From the NCBI GenBank assembly GCA_944320745.1, contig CALUIN010000007.1, forward strand, positions 16,792 to 80,791: DNA of 64,000 nt, written 5' to 3'. How positions within the stretch are numbered: position 1 is the first letter of the stretch; every line of letters begins with the position of its first letter. Source of the stretch: an uncultured Alloprevotella sp. Lineage in GTDB: Bacteria > Bacteroidota > Bacteroidia > Bacteroidales > Bacteroidaceae. The position numbers and the translations under genes were made by a program. The notes beneath the pieces were generated by a model. It was not told the DNA's origin. It saw only the letters and a program-made list of their open reading frames with translations, and did no database searches. This document shows positions 8,379 to 16,164 of this stretch, one piece after another.

Positions 8379-9706
8379 AACGTTTGAGGAGTTAAGTATG
8401 CAGGTTCGGGTTCGGCAGACGCGGCACCGCAGCGGCTCTTCCTGGGCGCCTTGACCAGGAGATAACCGATGGAAAAGAGGAAAGCAAGGCCGCAGGCCAG
8501 GCCGACGTAGAAGTTCAGCCCGTTGTAGAAGGTCGTCCAGTCCATGTCGGCATGTGCCAGCTCCTTGAAGCCGAGCAGACCGAGCGTGCCCACGTAGCCG
8601 ACGAAGTCGATGGTAATGATGAAGAAGCCCACGTTGCCCGCGATGCGGAAACAGGCAATGAAACGCTCGAAGAAGATGGTCTGGAAACTCAGATAGGCAA
8701 TGTCGATGAGAAAAGTCTGGAGGAACAGCCACTCCACGACGGGGATTTGCAGCTCGTCGCAGCGCGCGCCGATGAAGCTCAGGGCAAACATGCCCGCCAC
8801 GGAAAGGCCGAGCAGCGTGCACAGGACGCGCAGATGGTTTCTCACGCCCGCCAGCAAGGCGAATATGGCCAGCATCAGCACGGTGGCCAGCGTGTCGGTC
8901 TGGGCAAAGGTCCACGACGTGATGGTCGAGACGTCGATGATGCGGACAATAAAGTCTTCCTTGATGTCCCGCATCACGGTGAGCAGGAGGTTAGCCCCGA
9001 AGACGGCGGCCAGAAAGGGCAGGAAGCGGCGCACCAGCGCGCGGCGCTCGCTGCCGTCGAGCGTCTTGCGCCGTGTACGGAGCGCCTCGTCCTCGGCAGT
9101 CGGTGCGGGCAGGAGCGTCATGAGCCAGCCCGTCAGCGATAGCAGCGGAAACGCCACGGCTCCTACAAGGGCCGGCATCCAGAACTCGCTGACGCCGAAA
9201 TGTTCGAGCGTGAAGAGACCGAGCGACTTGGACACGCCCGAGCTTACCGCCATGCTCATGCCCATCATGCTGGCCAGAATGTCCGTAGTGCGGCGGCCCT
9301 CCAGAAAACTGAAGATGACGCCCCACATGCAGCCCAGTGACAGTCCGTTAAAGAAGAGCATCACGATGTTCCACGGCACGGGCAGCAGGCCAAAGAAAAC
9401 GAGCGACACCTCGGAGAGCGCGGCCGCGCCGATAATAAAGCGCAGGCGGCCGGCCGGCTTCAGCTCGGAGATGAACTTGATGCCCAGAAATTTCGACAGG
9501 ACGTAGCCCAACAGCTGCATGATGCTGACGGCCACCTTGTAGTCCATGCCGAAGAAGGTCAGGCCGTCGAACTGCGCGGCCGTGAACGGCTTCCGCAGGG
9601 CGTAGACCAGCGAATAGGCCAGCAGGGCCGCGCCGCCGGCCCACAGAATGAAGAGCAGGTCGGACATGGCGCGGTGGCGGCGGGCCGGGGATGTGAGGAG
9701 ATTCAT
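8375..9706 (-). CDS. MFS-like multi-pass transporter (DUF5690 type), probable phosphonate uptake
   Basis: 443-aa integral membrane protein with about 11-12 hydrophobic helices (first at about residues 20-35) and a central charged loop near residues 210-240, as in a 6+6 MFS fold. The family resembles DUF5690 proteins of Bacteroidota; this assignment is from memory and not searched. Its ATGA coupling to phnX and position at the head of a phnX-phnW operon suggest it imports 2-aminoethylphosphonate or a related phosphonate. That substrate is inferred from context only. No typical -7 box was found in the 205-bp divergent region upstream. Confidence 0.8.
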   Translation of the reverse strand: MNLLTSPARRHRAMSDLLFILWAGGAALLAYSLVYALRKPFTAAQFDGLTFFGMDYKVAVSIMQLLGYVLSKFLGIKFISELKPAGRLRFIIGAAALSEVSLVFFGLLPVPWNIVMLFFNGLSLGCMWGVIFSFLEGRRTTDILASMMGMSMAVSSGVSKSLGLFTLEHFGVSEFWMPALVGAVAFPLLSLTGWLMTLLPAPTAEDEALRTRRKTLDGSERRALVRRFLPFLAAVFGANLLLTVMRDIKEDFIVRIIDVSTITSWTFAQTDTLATVLMLAIFALLAGVRNHLRVLCTLLGLSVAGMFALSFIGARCDELQIPVVEWLFLQTFLIDIAYLSFQTIFFERFIACFRIAGNVGFFIITIDFVGYVGTLGLLGFKELAHADMDWTTFYNGLNFYVGLACGLAFLFSIGYLLVKAPRKSRCGAASAEPEPAYLTPQTL

Positions 9707-9879
9707 GACGATTCGTTTCCGTTAGACGCCGCGAAATTGCGACTATCCGCCGGCCCGGAAAATGAATTTCCCATGAATCATAAAACCGTAATAATTCAGT
9801 GAACAACTTGTCGCCGCGGCGTAACCGCTGTGTCACGACTTTGTAATATCTGCGACCGGGCAGCTATGCCGGAAATGCT

Positions 9880-9887
9880 TAACTTTG
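9880..9887 (+). promoter_or_regulatory. -7 box (TAACTTTG) upstream of the 9912 gene
   Basis: TAACTTTG ends 24 nt before the ATG at 9912. The in-frame TTG at 9885 is part of this box, so it is not a start codon. Confidence 0.6.
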
Positions 9888-9911
9888 CCTGCGGAAACAG
9901 AGAAAAACATC

Positions 9912-10790
9912 ATGACCATACTGGAAGAAATCCACGAGCGCATCGCCGCGCTGCGCGCCGCCGGGGTGAGGATGAAAGACATGGCGGCGACCGTCGGCTG
10001 GGCCCCTAACGTTTTCTCCGCGCTCTACTCCAGCGTCCTGCCGGCCTATCGCGCCGAACTGGCCAAGGGCGCCGCGCCCGAAGCGGCCCTGGACCGCGCG
10101 CTGGCCTGCGTAAACAACGTGTCGCGGCGCCGCCTGCTCGCTTCGGCCGACGCCTTGCGCGACGCCCTGGTCCGCATCGGGCCGCCCGAACGCCCCATGC
10201 CGCAGCCCGCCCTCCCGTTCCTGCAACCCCTGGCCGAGGCCTCGCGCCGCTCCGCCCAGGCGGCCGTGCCCTACGCCGGGGCCTACCTCAGCTACAGCAT
10301 ATCCTCCTCGCGCCCCGCCCTCAAGGTGGAGCCCTACCTCATTGCCCCCGATGCCGCCCGCCACTTCGTCCGCGTGGTCCACCGCAGCGTCTACGGCTCC
10401 GAACACTCCGGCTTCGCCCTGCTCAACGGGCCGCGCCACCTCTATCTCTCGTTCAACGAGCGCCGGCCGCCAGAGCTCGCCCTTTTCACCATCTACCTGC
10501 AAATCCCCCTTTACGACAATCCCGCTTTCCTAAAGGGGCTTTACCTTTCTTTCGACTACAACTACAACCCCATAGCCCGGCGCATCGTCTTCGTCAAGCA
10601 GTCCGCCGGCGCCGACGCCTTCGGCTCCCTTGAAGCGCGCCTCGTGCCCGAGAGCGACCTATCGCCGCGCGAGCGCTATTTCTTCGACTACACCTGTCAG
10701 CCCGCCGACGCACTGCGCACGTGCAGCGTGCCCGCACCCCGGCTCGACGAACAGGACCTCGTAGCCGAAAAGCAAATCTTAGGGCTATAA
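9912..10790 (+). CDS. Uncharacterised protein with N-terminal HTH-like segment
   Basis: 292 aa, no signal peptide and no membrane helix. Residues about 1-45 are helical and include VRMKDMAATVGWAPNVFSAL, which resembles a helix-turn-helix of the XRE type. The C-terminal half (from about 115) is a beta-rich globular domain with many aromatic residues (YLSYSIS, LYLSFDYNYNP) that I do not recognise. The gene is divergent from the phosphonate operon and shares its 205-bp upstream region, so a role in regulating that operon is possible but only inferred. Confidence 0.75.
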   Translation: MTILEEIHERIAALRAAGVRMKDMAATVGWAPNVFSALYSSVLPAYRAELAKGAAPEAALDRALACVNNVSRRRLLASADALRDALVRIGPPERPMPQPALPFLQPLAEASRRSAQAAVPYAGAYLSYSISSSRPALKVEPYLIAPDAARHFVRVVHRSVYGSEHSGFALLNGPRHLYLSFNERRPPELALFTIYLQIPLYDNPAFLKGLYLSFDYNYNPIARRIVFVKQSAGADAFGSLEARLVPESDLSPRERYFFDYTCQPADALRTCSVPAPRLDEQDLVAEKQILGL

Positions 10791-10802
10791 CGCCGGCGGG
10801 CC

Positions 10803-12167
10803 TTAGTCCAGCGCGTCGGACATGCCGCGAAACAGCTCCGCGCGCTTTCGGCGGTAATACCACACGCCGAAAGCGTCCGCCACCGCCCAGCCGATGGGGA
10901 TGGACCACCAGATACCGTGGACGCCAAACGAAGGAATGGCGGCCAGTCCGTAAGCCAATGCCACGCGCAGCCCCAGCGAGAACACCGTCAGCACGACCGA
11001 CATGCCCGGCATCCGCACCGCGCGGTAAAAGCCGTAGAGCAGGAACAGATAGCCTATACCCACGTAGAAGCTGCCCTCCACCCGCAGATACTCCACGCCT
11101 ATGCCGATGATCTCCGTCTCACCGGCGGAGAAGAACAGCCCCATCAGCGGCCGCGCGAAGACAAAGACCAGCAGCGACACGACCAGGCTGAAAAGCGTGG
11201 TCACTACCACCGCGCTCCGCATGGCCCGCCGGATGCGCCCGCGCTTGCCCGCCCCGTAGTTCTGGGCTATGAAGGTGGAAAAGGCGTTACCGAAGTCCTG
11301 CACGGGCATATAGGCAAACGAGTCCACCTTTACCGCCGCGGCAAAGGCCGCCATCACCGGCGCCCCGAAGCTATTGACCAGACCCTGCACCATCAGGATG
11401 CCGAAATTCATGACAGACTGCTGGATGCACGTCAGTGAGGAATAGGACAGGATCTGCGTGAAGTCGCGCCGCCGGAGCCGGACCGTGCCGCCTCCCAGGC
11501 GGAACAGCGGAAAGTGGCGCAGGGCATAAAGGCACAGCCCTATGGCCGAGACGAACTGCGCGATGACCGTGGCCGCCGCCGCGCCGGCCACGCCCGTGTG
11601 GAACACCAGGATAAAAAGAAAGTCCAGGCCGATATTCAGCACCACCGAACACGCCAGAAAAAGCAACGGCGCCACGGAGTTGCCGATGGCGCGCAACAGA
11701 TAGGCATAATAATTATAGAGGAACGTGGCTACAAGGCCGAAGAAGACGACGTAGAGATAGTCGTGCATGAGGCCGTAAAGCTCCGGCGGCGTCTGGAGCG
11801 CGCGCACCACGGCCCCCACGCCGGCCAGGGCCGCCACGTTGAGCACCAGCGTGACGCCGCCGATGAGCAGCATCGAGGCGGCCACGCTGCGCCTCACGCC
11901 GTCCAGACTGCCGGCACCGTATTGCAGCGACACGACGGCCCCGCTGCCCATGCACAGCCCTATGAAAATGGAATTGAGAAACACCATCAGCGTGTAGGCC
12001 GACCCTACGGCAGCCAAGGCATCGGCGCCGAGGAAGCGCCCCACGATGAGTGTGTCCGCGATGTTGTAGCACTGCTGAAGCAGATTGCCCAGCATGAGCG
12101 GCCAGGCAAAGCGCAACATCGAGCCCGTTATGCTCCCCGTCGTCAGAGGAATAGTCCTGGTAGTCAT
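10803..12167 (-). CDS. MATE-family multidrug/metabolite exporter
   Basis: Na+- or H+-coupled efflux protein of the inner membrane. The 454 residues form about 12 hydrophobic helices in two homologous bundles, starting FAWPLMLGNLLQQCYNIADTLIVGRFLG, the standard MATE N-terminus, with a matching signature in the second half. The open frame extends 69 codons further upstream, but that part runs through a strong hairpin and the predicted promoter, so the ATG at 12167 is used. Substrate unknown. It converges with the 9912 gene with only 12 nt between stops. Confidence 0.9.
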   Translation of the reverse strand: MTTRTIPLTTGSITGSMLRFAWPLMLGNLLQQCYNIADTLIVGRFLGADALAAVGSAYTLMVFLNSIFIGLCMGSGAVVSLQYGAGSLDGVRRSVAASMLLIGGVTLVLNVAALAGVGAVVRALQTPPELYGLMHDYLYVVFFGLVATFLYNYYAYLLRAIGNSVAPLLFLACSVVLNIGLDFLFILVFHTGVAGAAAATVIAQFVSAIGLCLYALRHFPLFRLGGGTVRLRRRDFTQILSYSSLTCIQQSVMNFGILMVQGLVNSFGAPVMAAFAAAVKVDSFAYMPVQDFGNAFSTFIAQNYGAGKRGRIRRAMRSAVVVTTLFSLVVSLLVFVFARPLMGLFFSAGETEIIGIGVEYLRVEGSFYVGIGYLFLLYGFYRAVRMPGMSVVLTVFSLGLRVALAYGLAAIPSFGVHGIWWSIPIGWAVADAFGVWYYRRKRAELFRGMSDALD

Positions 12168-12286
12168 CCTTGCTTTTGTGTTTCCGGGCAGTCTGCCCGC
12201 CGGCAAGGGCGTCCGCTTCCGCCCGTCCTGCCCTTTGTCCGAAGGCCTGCCCCGCGAGTTGTCCGCGGGGCAGGCCTTCGGTTTTT
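12168..12286 (-). promoter_or_regulatory. Structured 5' leader of the MATE gene
   Basis: The predicted leader is about 120 nt. Its first element is a perfect 18-bp hairpin (12281-12264 with 12256-12239, 7-nt loop), beginning only a few nucleotides from the predicted RNA start. It is followed by AAGGGC...GCCCTT and CGGGCA-GAC-TGCCCG stems. No known riboswitch consensus was recognised. Possible roles are attenuation, ligand sensing or 5' stabilisation. Read on the other strand the hairpin is followed by TTTTT, but no plus-strand gene precedes it. Confidence 0.5.
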
Positions 12287-12291
12287 GCATA

Positions 12292-12322
12292 CAAAGGTAG
12301 GTAAAACTCACGCCGTGCGCAA
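12292..12322 (-). promoter_or_regulatory. Promoter of the MATE gene
   Basis: Minus strand TTG (12322-12320), 20 bases, TACCTTTG (12299-12292). This is a good Bacteroidota consensus and sets the start of the structured leader. Confidence 0.7.
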
Positions 12323-12375
12323 GGCGGCGGACATAAAAACCCGCGGAATGCCGCGCGCGCCAGCCCCGCGCCACA

Positions 12376-12466
12376 CGGGCCTTAGCCCCGTGCCGACGAG
12401 CCTTAGCCCCGTGCGAACTGGCCTTAGCCCCGTGCGAACTGGCCTTAGCCCCATGTCGACGAGCCC
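12376..12466. repeat. 21-bp tandem repeat array, locus 3 (four units)
   Basis: CCTTAGCCCC begins at 12380, 12401, 12422 and 12443, an exact 21-bp period. Linkers are GTGCCGACGAG and GTGCGAACTGG. The last unit overlaps the end of the 12445 gene: read on the minus strand its GGGGCTAAGG gives that gene's TAA stop. On the same strand the array would encode TGLRPVR-like heptads. Confidence 0.9.
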
Positions 12467-13338
12467 TGACAGAGCGTCAGGACGAAGCCGCCGCGCCACG
12501 TCTGGCCCGGAGCCAGGCGGTTGATAAAGGGGCGCTGGCTCACGTCGCCCTCGAAGCCGATGGGGTCGCACAGGCCGTACCACGGTTCGGCACAGACAAA
12601 GGGACTGTGGACACCCTGCGGCGACCAGAAGAGCCACACGGGCGCCGTGCTTTCCACCCGCGCCAAAGGGCGGCGGTCGGTCCCGAGCACCGTGGCTGCC
12701 TTGATCTGTCCGCCGTCGAATATCAGCGCCTCGTTGGCAAAGGTATCCACGGAGAGGGGCACCAGGCCGTCGGCCGTCAGCGGTACGGGGAAGCGCTCCG
12801 GGCCGGTGCAGCCCTGCTCGCCCGCGCGGAGCACGCCGCGCAGCTCGCCCTCCAGCTTCAGGAAGCCGCTGACAGGCTCGTCCTCGCTGAAGTCTGGCAA
12901 TGCGATACCCGGATGTCCGCCCATCTGGAAGAACATCTCCTCCGTCCCGGGATTGTCCACCTCGAAAGCAGCCTCCACGCTCCGCCCGCGCAGCGTATAG
13001 CGGACACGCAGCGCATAAGGCCAAGGGAAAGCCGCCAGGTCCGCCTCCGTCCCCGACAAGCCGAACGTGACGCTATCCGGCCTGCGCTCCAGCACGTCCC
13101 ACTCGCGCAGCCGCACAAATCCGTGCTTAGGCAGCGGGTAAGCCTTGCCACCCACGCGGCACGTGGCATTCCACAGCCCGCCCACGGCCGGGAACAAAAT
13201 CGGCGAGCGCCCCGACCAGTAGCGCGCGTCGCCCTGCCACATATACTCCGTCCCGGTGCGGACGTCCGTAGCCTGCTGAATCTCGGCCCCGACGGGGCTC
13301 ACCGTAACCCTCAGTTCTTCGTTGCAAATCGTTTCCAT
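12445..13338 (-). CDS. Aldose 1-epimerase family protein (LacX-like)
   Basis: 297-aa cytosolic beta-sandwich protein of the galactose-mutarotase superfamily. It shows SPILFPAVG (about 45-53), KHGFVR with the catalytic-type His (about 71-76), MGGHPGIALP (about 138-147) and AEPWYGLCD near 248, as in LacX-type epimerases. The sugar is unknown. The C-terminal SSTWG and the stop codon come from the 21-bp repeat array, so the original end of the gene may have been replaced. A -7 box lies at 13371-13378. Confidence 0.88.
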   Translation of the reverse strand: METICNEELRVTVSPVGAEIQQATDVRTGTEYMWQGDARYWSGRSPILFPAVGGLWNATCRVGGKAYPLPKHGFVRLREWDVLERRPDSVTFGLSGTEADLAAFPWPYALRVRYTLRGRSVEAAFEVDNPGTEEMFFQMGGHPGIALPDFSEDEPVSGFLKLEGELRGVLRAGEQGCTGPERFPVPLTADGLVPLSVDTFANEALIFDGGQIKAATVLGTDRRPLARVESTAPVWLFWSPQGVHSPFVCAEPWYGLCDPIGFEGDVSQRPFINRLAPGQTWRGGFVLTLCQGSSTWG

Positions 13339-13370
13339 GGTTTCAATGTATTAGGTTGTGCATCTCCCTG

Positions 13371-13378
13371 CAAAGTTA
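13371..13378 (-). promoter_or_regulatory. -7 box of the epimerase-like gene
   Basis: TAACTTTG on the minus strand, 32 nt upstream of the ATG at 13338. Confidence 0.6.
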
Positions 13379-13448
13379 AACACAAATGTGGAAGAAAGGC
13401 CGCCGGCGCAGGGCGATGTGGATTTTTTTGAAAAAAAGCCGCAAAAGA

Positions 13449-13480
13449 TTTTGTGCGTACAAAATAAAGCGCTACTTTTG
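13449..13480 (+). promoter_or_regulatory. Promoter of tRNA-Pro(GGG)
   Basis: TTTTG (13449-13453), 19 bases, TACTTTTG (13473-13480). It lies 60 nt before the mature tRNA. Confidence 0.75.
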
Positions 13481-13540
13481 CACTCGCAAAACGGAAGCAA
13501 AGGAGACCGGAAACGGGATCCGTTACGCGAAGCAGACTTT

Positions 13541-13615
13541 CGGGGTGTAGCTCAGTCCGGTTAGAGTACGCGTCTGGGGGGCGTGGGGTCGCTGGTTCGA
13601 GTCCAGTCACCCCGA
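13541..13615 (+). tRNA. tRNA-Pro (anticodon GGG)
   Basis: 75-nt cloverleaf. Acceptor CGGGGTG/CACCCCG with discriminator A; anticodon stem CGCGT/GCGTG (with G-U pairs) around loop CTGGGGG, anticodon GGG (reads CCC/CCT); T arm GGTTCGAGTCC. It is the second proline tRNA of the window. Confidence 0.94.
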
Positions 13616-13629
13616 CAGGTCAACAAGAG

Positions 13630-13671
13630 AAGCCGCAACGCAGCAGCAGCTGTGTTGCGGCTTTCTTTTTT
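13630..13671 (+). terminator. Terminator of tRNA-Pro(GGG)
   Basis: AAGCCGCAACGCAG pairs with CTGTGTTGCGGCTT, followed by TCTTTTTT. Confidence 0.85.
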
Positions 13672-13675
13672 ATCG

Positions 13676-13714
13676 CACCGCCCGCGCCGGGCGGAAAGGC
13701 CGGCGCGGGCGGTG
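13676..13714. other. Perfect 15-bp GC-rich hairpin between convergent units
   Basis: CACCGCCCGCGCCGG (13676-13690) and CCGGCGCGGGCGGTG (13700-13714) form a perfect stem with a 9-nt loop. Neither strand has a T run after it, so it is not a classic terminator. It sits between the tRNA terminator and the terminator of the Smr gene. Confidence 0.7.
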
Positions 13715-13715
13715 G

Positions 13716-13750
13716 ACAAAAAGAGACGGGCCGCCGAAGCAGGCCCGTCC
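13716..13750 (-). terminator. Terminator of the DUF2027/Smr gene
   Basis: On the minus strand GACGGGCC (13749-13742) pairs with GGCCCGTC (13732-13725), then TCTTTTT. It lies 70 nt past the stop of the Smr gene. Confidence 0.8.
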
Positions 13751-13817
13751 TTTACGAGTAGTCCGGCCAGAACTGTTCCCGCGACCACGCTGCCGGCCAG
13801 GGGAAGCCCGGGGGCCG

Positions 13818-14930
13818 TCAGCCCACGATGACCATCGTGGCCCCGTAGCCGTACTCCTGGAAGGAAGCGTCCTGCCAGCGGCACGTCCGGTAGTGGGCCT
13901 TGAGTTCCTTCAGTATGGCGCTTCGCAGCACGCCCTCCCCCTTGCCGTGGATGAAGACTATCTTGCGGCCGCGCTCGTTGCGGTGGGCCTCCATCGTCTC
14001 ACGGAAGGTTTTCAACTGAAACTCCAGAATGTCGCGCGGCTGCATGCCGGCAAACGTGTCGAGCAGCTCGCTGGCGTGCAGGTCCACCTCGATCAGGGCG
14101 TTGGCGGCCTTTCTCTCCTCCTTGCGGGCCGGGCTGCGCCGCGGCCGCTCCTCGGTCCGTACGGCGCGGGCGCCGCCTTCGAGGGCTTCCTGCAGGCGCG
14201 CGGCGTCAACCGTGAACGCGCGGACGGGGCGATCGTCGCGCACGACGGGCACGAGCAGGGCGGGCTGCCCGAAAAAGTCGTTGGCCGTGAAGGCGTTCTG
14301 GCGGTAGAACTTGCGGGCCTCTACGCGCAGCGGTACATCGTAGACCGGTTTCTGCGCATAGCCCTTGCCGCGCTTGTAGACCATAGCCTGCATGGCCCAG
14401 AGCCCTACGGAGCCGAGCGCATCGCGGTCCAGCTCTTCCAGGAATAGCTTGGAGTTGGGCTCCACCTCGTCCTCGCAGCGCAGGGCGCAGTCCTCCTCGC
14501 CGCGAAGGTAGAGGGCGAAGCGGACATAGTAATTGCAGTCGTTGACCACATAGAGCCCGAAGGCCGACTCGTCGAGATGGTCGGGACGGGTGGGCACGAA
14601 GGCCACGTAGAGCTGCACGGCCTCGCCGCCGCGCCGCTCCAGCGGGGCGGGCCGGAACGTGACGGGCTTCGCGTCCTCGTCGTCGTCGAACGAGCGCGAC
14701 TCCGTCGTGGCCTGCTCGCCGCGGAAACGGTTGTCGGCATGGGGCGTGGCAGCCTGGCGGACTTTCGGAATGTTATATTCGTCCGTCTCCACGACGACGC
14801 ACTCACGCACGAGGGTGGGAATGTCAAATCCGTCCTCGTCGCGGATAATGGCGATGTCCTTTCCCTGGAAGCCGGCGACGGTGCCGCCGCCGACTTCGTT
14901 AAGGAAACGTACCTTGTCTCCTACTTTCAT
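13818..14930 (-). CDS. DUF2027 protein with C-terminal Smr domain
   Basis: 370 aa. The N-terminus (MKVGDKVRFLNEVGGGTVAG) is a small barrel-like segment, the middle is the DUF2027 region typical of Bacteroidota, and the last 85 residues are an Smr (MutS2-type) domain with the EVDLHASELL and IVFIHGKGEGVLR motifs. Smr domains bind or nick nucleic acids in MutS2 and ribosome-rescue proteins; the target here is unknown. The frame is open a further 100 codons upstream but includes a 21-bp repeat unit and the -7 box, so the ATG at 14930 was chosen. Confidence 0.88.
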   Translation of the reverse strand: MKVGDKVRFLNEVGGGTVAGFQGKDIAIIRDEDGFDIPTLVRECVVVETDEYNIPKVRQAATPHADNRFRGEQATTESRSFDDDEDAKPVTFRPAPLERRGGEAVQLYVAFVPTRPDHLDESAFGLYVVNDCNYYVRFALYLRGEEDCALRCEDEVEPNSKLFLEELDRDALGSVGLWAMQAMVYKRGKGYAQKPVYDVPLRVEARKFYRQNAFTANDFFGQPALLVPVVRDDRPVRAFTVDAARLQEALEGGARAVRTEERPRRSPARKEERKAANALIEVDLHASELLDTFAGMQPRDILEFQLKTFRETMEAHRNERGRKIVFIHGKGEGVLRSAILKELKAHYRTCRWQDASFQEYGYGATMVIVG

Positions 14931-14966
14931 AGTAAACCTGTTTAGATAGCTTTGATTTTTTCCCTG

Positions 14967-14974
14967 CAAACTTA
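14967..14974 (-). promoter_or_regulatory. -7 box of the DUF2027/Smr gene
   Basis: TAAGTTTG on the minus strand, 36 nt upstream of the ATG. Confidence 0.6.
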
Positions 14975-15028
14975 CAAAAAAATTCCGTTTCCTCCGCCCG
15001 GCGGCGGCGCCGCTTCGCCGCGTCGTCA

Positions 15029-15066
15029 CCGGCCTTAGCCCCGTAAAGACGCCCATAGGGCCATCC
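15029..15066. repeat. 21-bp repeat family, locus 4
   Basis: One unit GGCCTTAGCCCCGTAAAGACG followed by a degenerate partner CCCATAGGGCC. It lies upstream of the Smr gene promoter at the edge of the 1.5-kb gene desert. Confidence 0.7.
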
Positions 15067-15263
15067 CGAGCGGACACTGCGCGGACAGGCCGTGAAAAAG
15101 TGACACTGGCTGGCCCATCCGGCCACCCCGCGACGGGCACTGCGGCGGAACAGACATTTTTTGCCGGGCGGACCTTTTTTCTTACGCGCATATTTCGTAA
15201 TTTTGCGTTGACAAGATTCGGAAACCGCACCGCGGGGCCGTCCCTGCGCCCCGCCTGCAGCGA

Positions 15264-15320
15264 AACGCTTGACCTGCTAATTCAAATACCGCCAAAACCA
15301 GCCGTGTAATGTCAAGCGTT
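15264..15320 (+). repeat. Hairpin motif copy 1
   Basis: Stem AACGCTTGAC (15264-15273) with GTCAAGCGTT (15311-15320), perfect over 10 bp. The 37-nt loop holds CTAATTC (15277-15283), three A, TACCGCCA (15287-15294) and further on CCGTGT. Confidence 0.7.
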
Positions 15321-15343
15321 CAGAGGCTCACGTACAAATGCGT

Positions 15344-15417
15344 GAACCATTTCAGTCTTAACCACACGCGGGCCACTTGGCGGTAGCCTGAATTAGGGAA
15401 GGGACTGCAAATGGTTC
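15344..15417 (-). repeat. Hairpin motif copy 3 (opposite strand)
   Basis: Plus-strand GAACCATTTCAGTC (15344-15357) pairs with GACTG-C-AAATGGTTC (15403-15417), 14 bp with one bulged C. On the minus strand the loop reads CTAATTC-AGGC-TACCGCCA (15396-15378) and then CGCGTGT. The stem sequence is unrelated to copies 1 and 2. Confidence 0.65.
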
Positions 15418-15880
15418 CGCATTTTTTCTTGTCCCGCCCGCAGGCGCTCCGCCGGAAACCGCACGTTTCCCGTCTTCCCACCCTGCCCTTCGCTCTTCCC
15501 ACTCCGCCCGCACCGGATGCCGCGGGCCGACCGCACCTATTATTATATAGGAAAGCACGACCGCCCTGCCGCCTGCGCAGACGGGGCGGAAACGGACAAA
15601 CTGCCCTCTCGAGACTACAGAATGAGTGCGGCCGGCTGGAATCTTACCAGCCGTTAACAAGGAATTAGCTATATTGTGTAATTTTTCAGCAAAAAATGAT
15701 ACTCCATTACGCGAAACTGCTTAAATTTGCCTTGAAAAAGATAGCAAAGCAATAACGGCCGGCCCGCACCGGCACGCGCGCTGCAGCCCGTGGCCGGGAA
15801 GCCGGCCACGCAAGGTGAAACAGGCGCTCACGCCAGGCTGCGGGGAAGCGACCCAACAGGCAAAGGCAGGCCGGTGCTTT

Positions 15881-15934
15881 CTTGTTCTCCTAATTCGAAT
15901 ACCGCCACTCAACTTCCTTCGGTGTGAGAACAAG
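15881..15934 (+). repeat. Hairpin motif copy 2
   Basis: Stem CTTGTTCTC (15881-15889) with GAGAACAAG (15926-15934), 9 bp. The 36-nt loop begins CTAATTC-GAA-TACCGCCA (15890-15907) and ends in CGGTGT. It shares the loop motif with copies 1 and 3 but not the stem sequence. Confidence 0.7.
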
Positions 15935-16164
15935 CAATGCCCGGTCCGCGCCGACAAACGGCGCGGACCGGCAGCATGGCAACGCCCCGCGACGCCTCTG
16001 GCAGGAAGCCCGCGGCGGCAGACACGGCGGGAAGCACGGCCCGGCCTGACGGCGGGCACTGCCCTAAGCCCCCGCGCCATGGAGAACCTGGAAGCACGGC
16101 GAGACATAGAAATCGTCTTTCCACGGTCAATTTATTCCATTCTAATCCGGATTGACGGTTTCGG

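Larger units (their letters stand above)
15199..15427 (+). ncRNA. Candidate structured RNA A
   Basis: No plausible gene occupies 14975-16425. Here TAATTTTG (15199-15206) is a possible -7 box. Downstream are a 10-bp hairpin (15264-15320), a short CACG/CGTG hairpin (15330-15344), a 14-bp hairpin (15344-15417) and TTTTTT at 15421-15426, as expected for a transcript of about 215 nt. An alternative closing helix pairs CGGAAACC (15219-15226) with GGTTCCG (15413-15419). The two large loops carry the CTAATTC...TACCGCCA motif in opposite orientation, so TACCGCCAA in one can pair with TTGGCGGTA in the other (9 bp). Function unknown; transcription is inferred. Confidence 0.45.

Noticed and set aside
8379-8915. 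179-codon N-terminal extension of phnX
   Set aside because: It overlaps the transporter gene in another frame, has no homology-like motifs, and the ATGA start at 8378 opens the HAD domain.
12239-12286. Plus-strand terminator
   Set aside because: The hairpin is followed by TTTTT on the plus strand, but no plus-strand gene lies between 10803 and 13338. Its position directly after a minus-strand promoter fits a leader element better.
12168-12374. 69-codon N-terminal extension of the MATE protein
   Set aside because: It runs through the promoter and the 18-bp hairpin and has no membrane-protein character.
15295-15377. Invertible DNA segment between motif copies 1 and 3
   Set aside because: The inverted copies differ in sequence and spacer length (AAA versus AGGC), and no recombinase gene is nearby. 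An RNA structure explains the flanking stems better.
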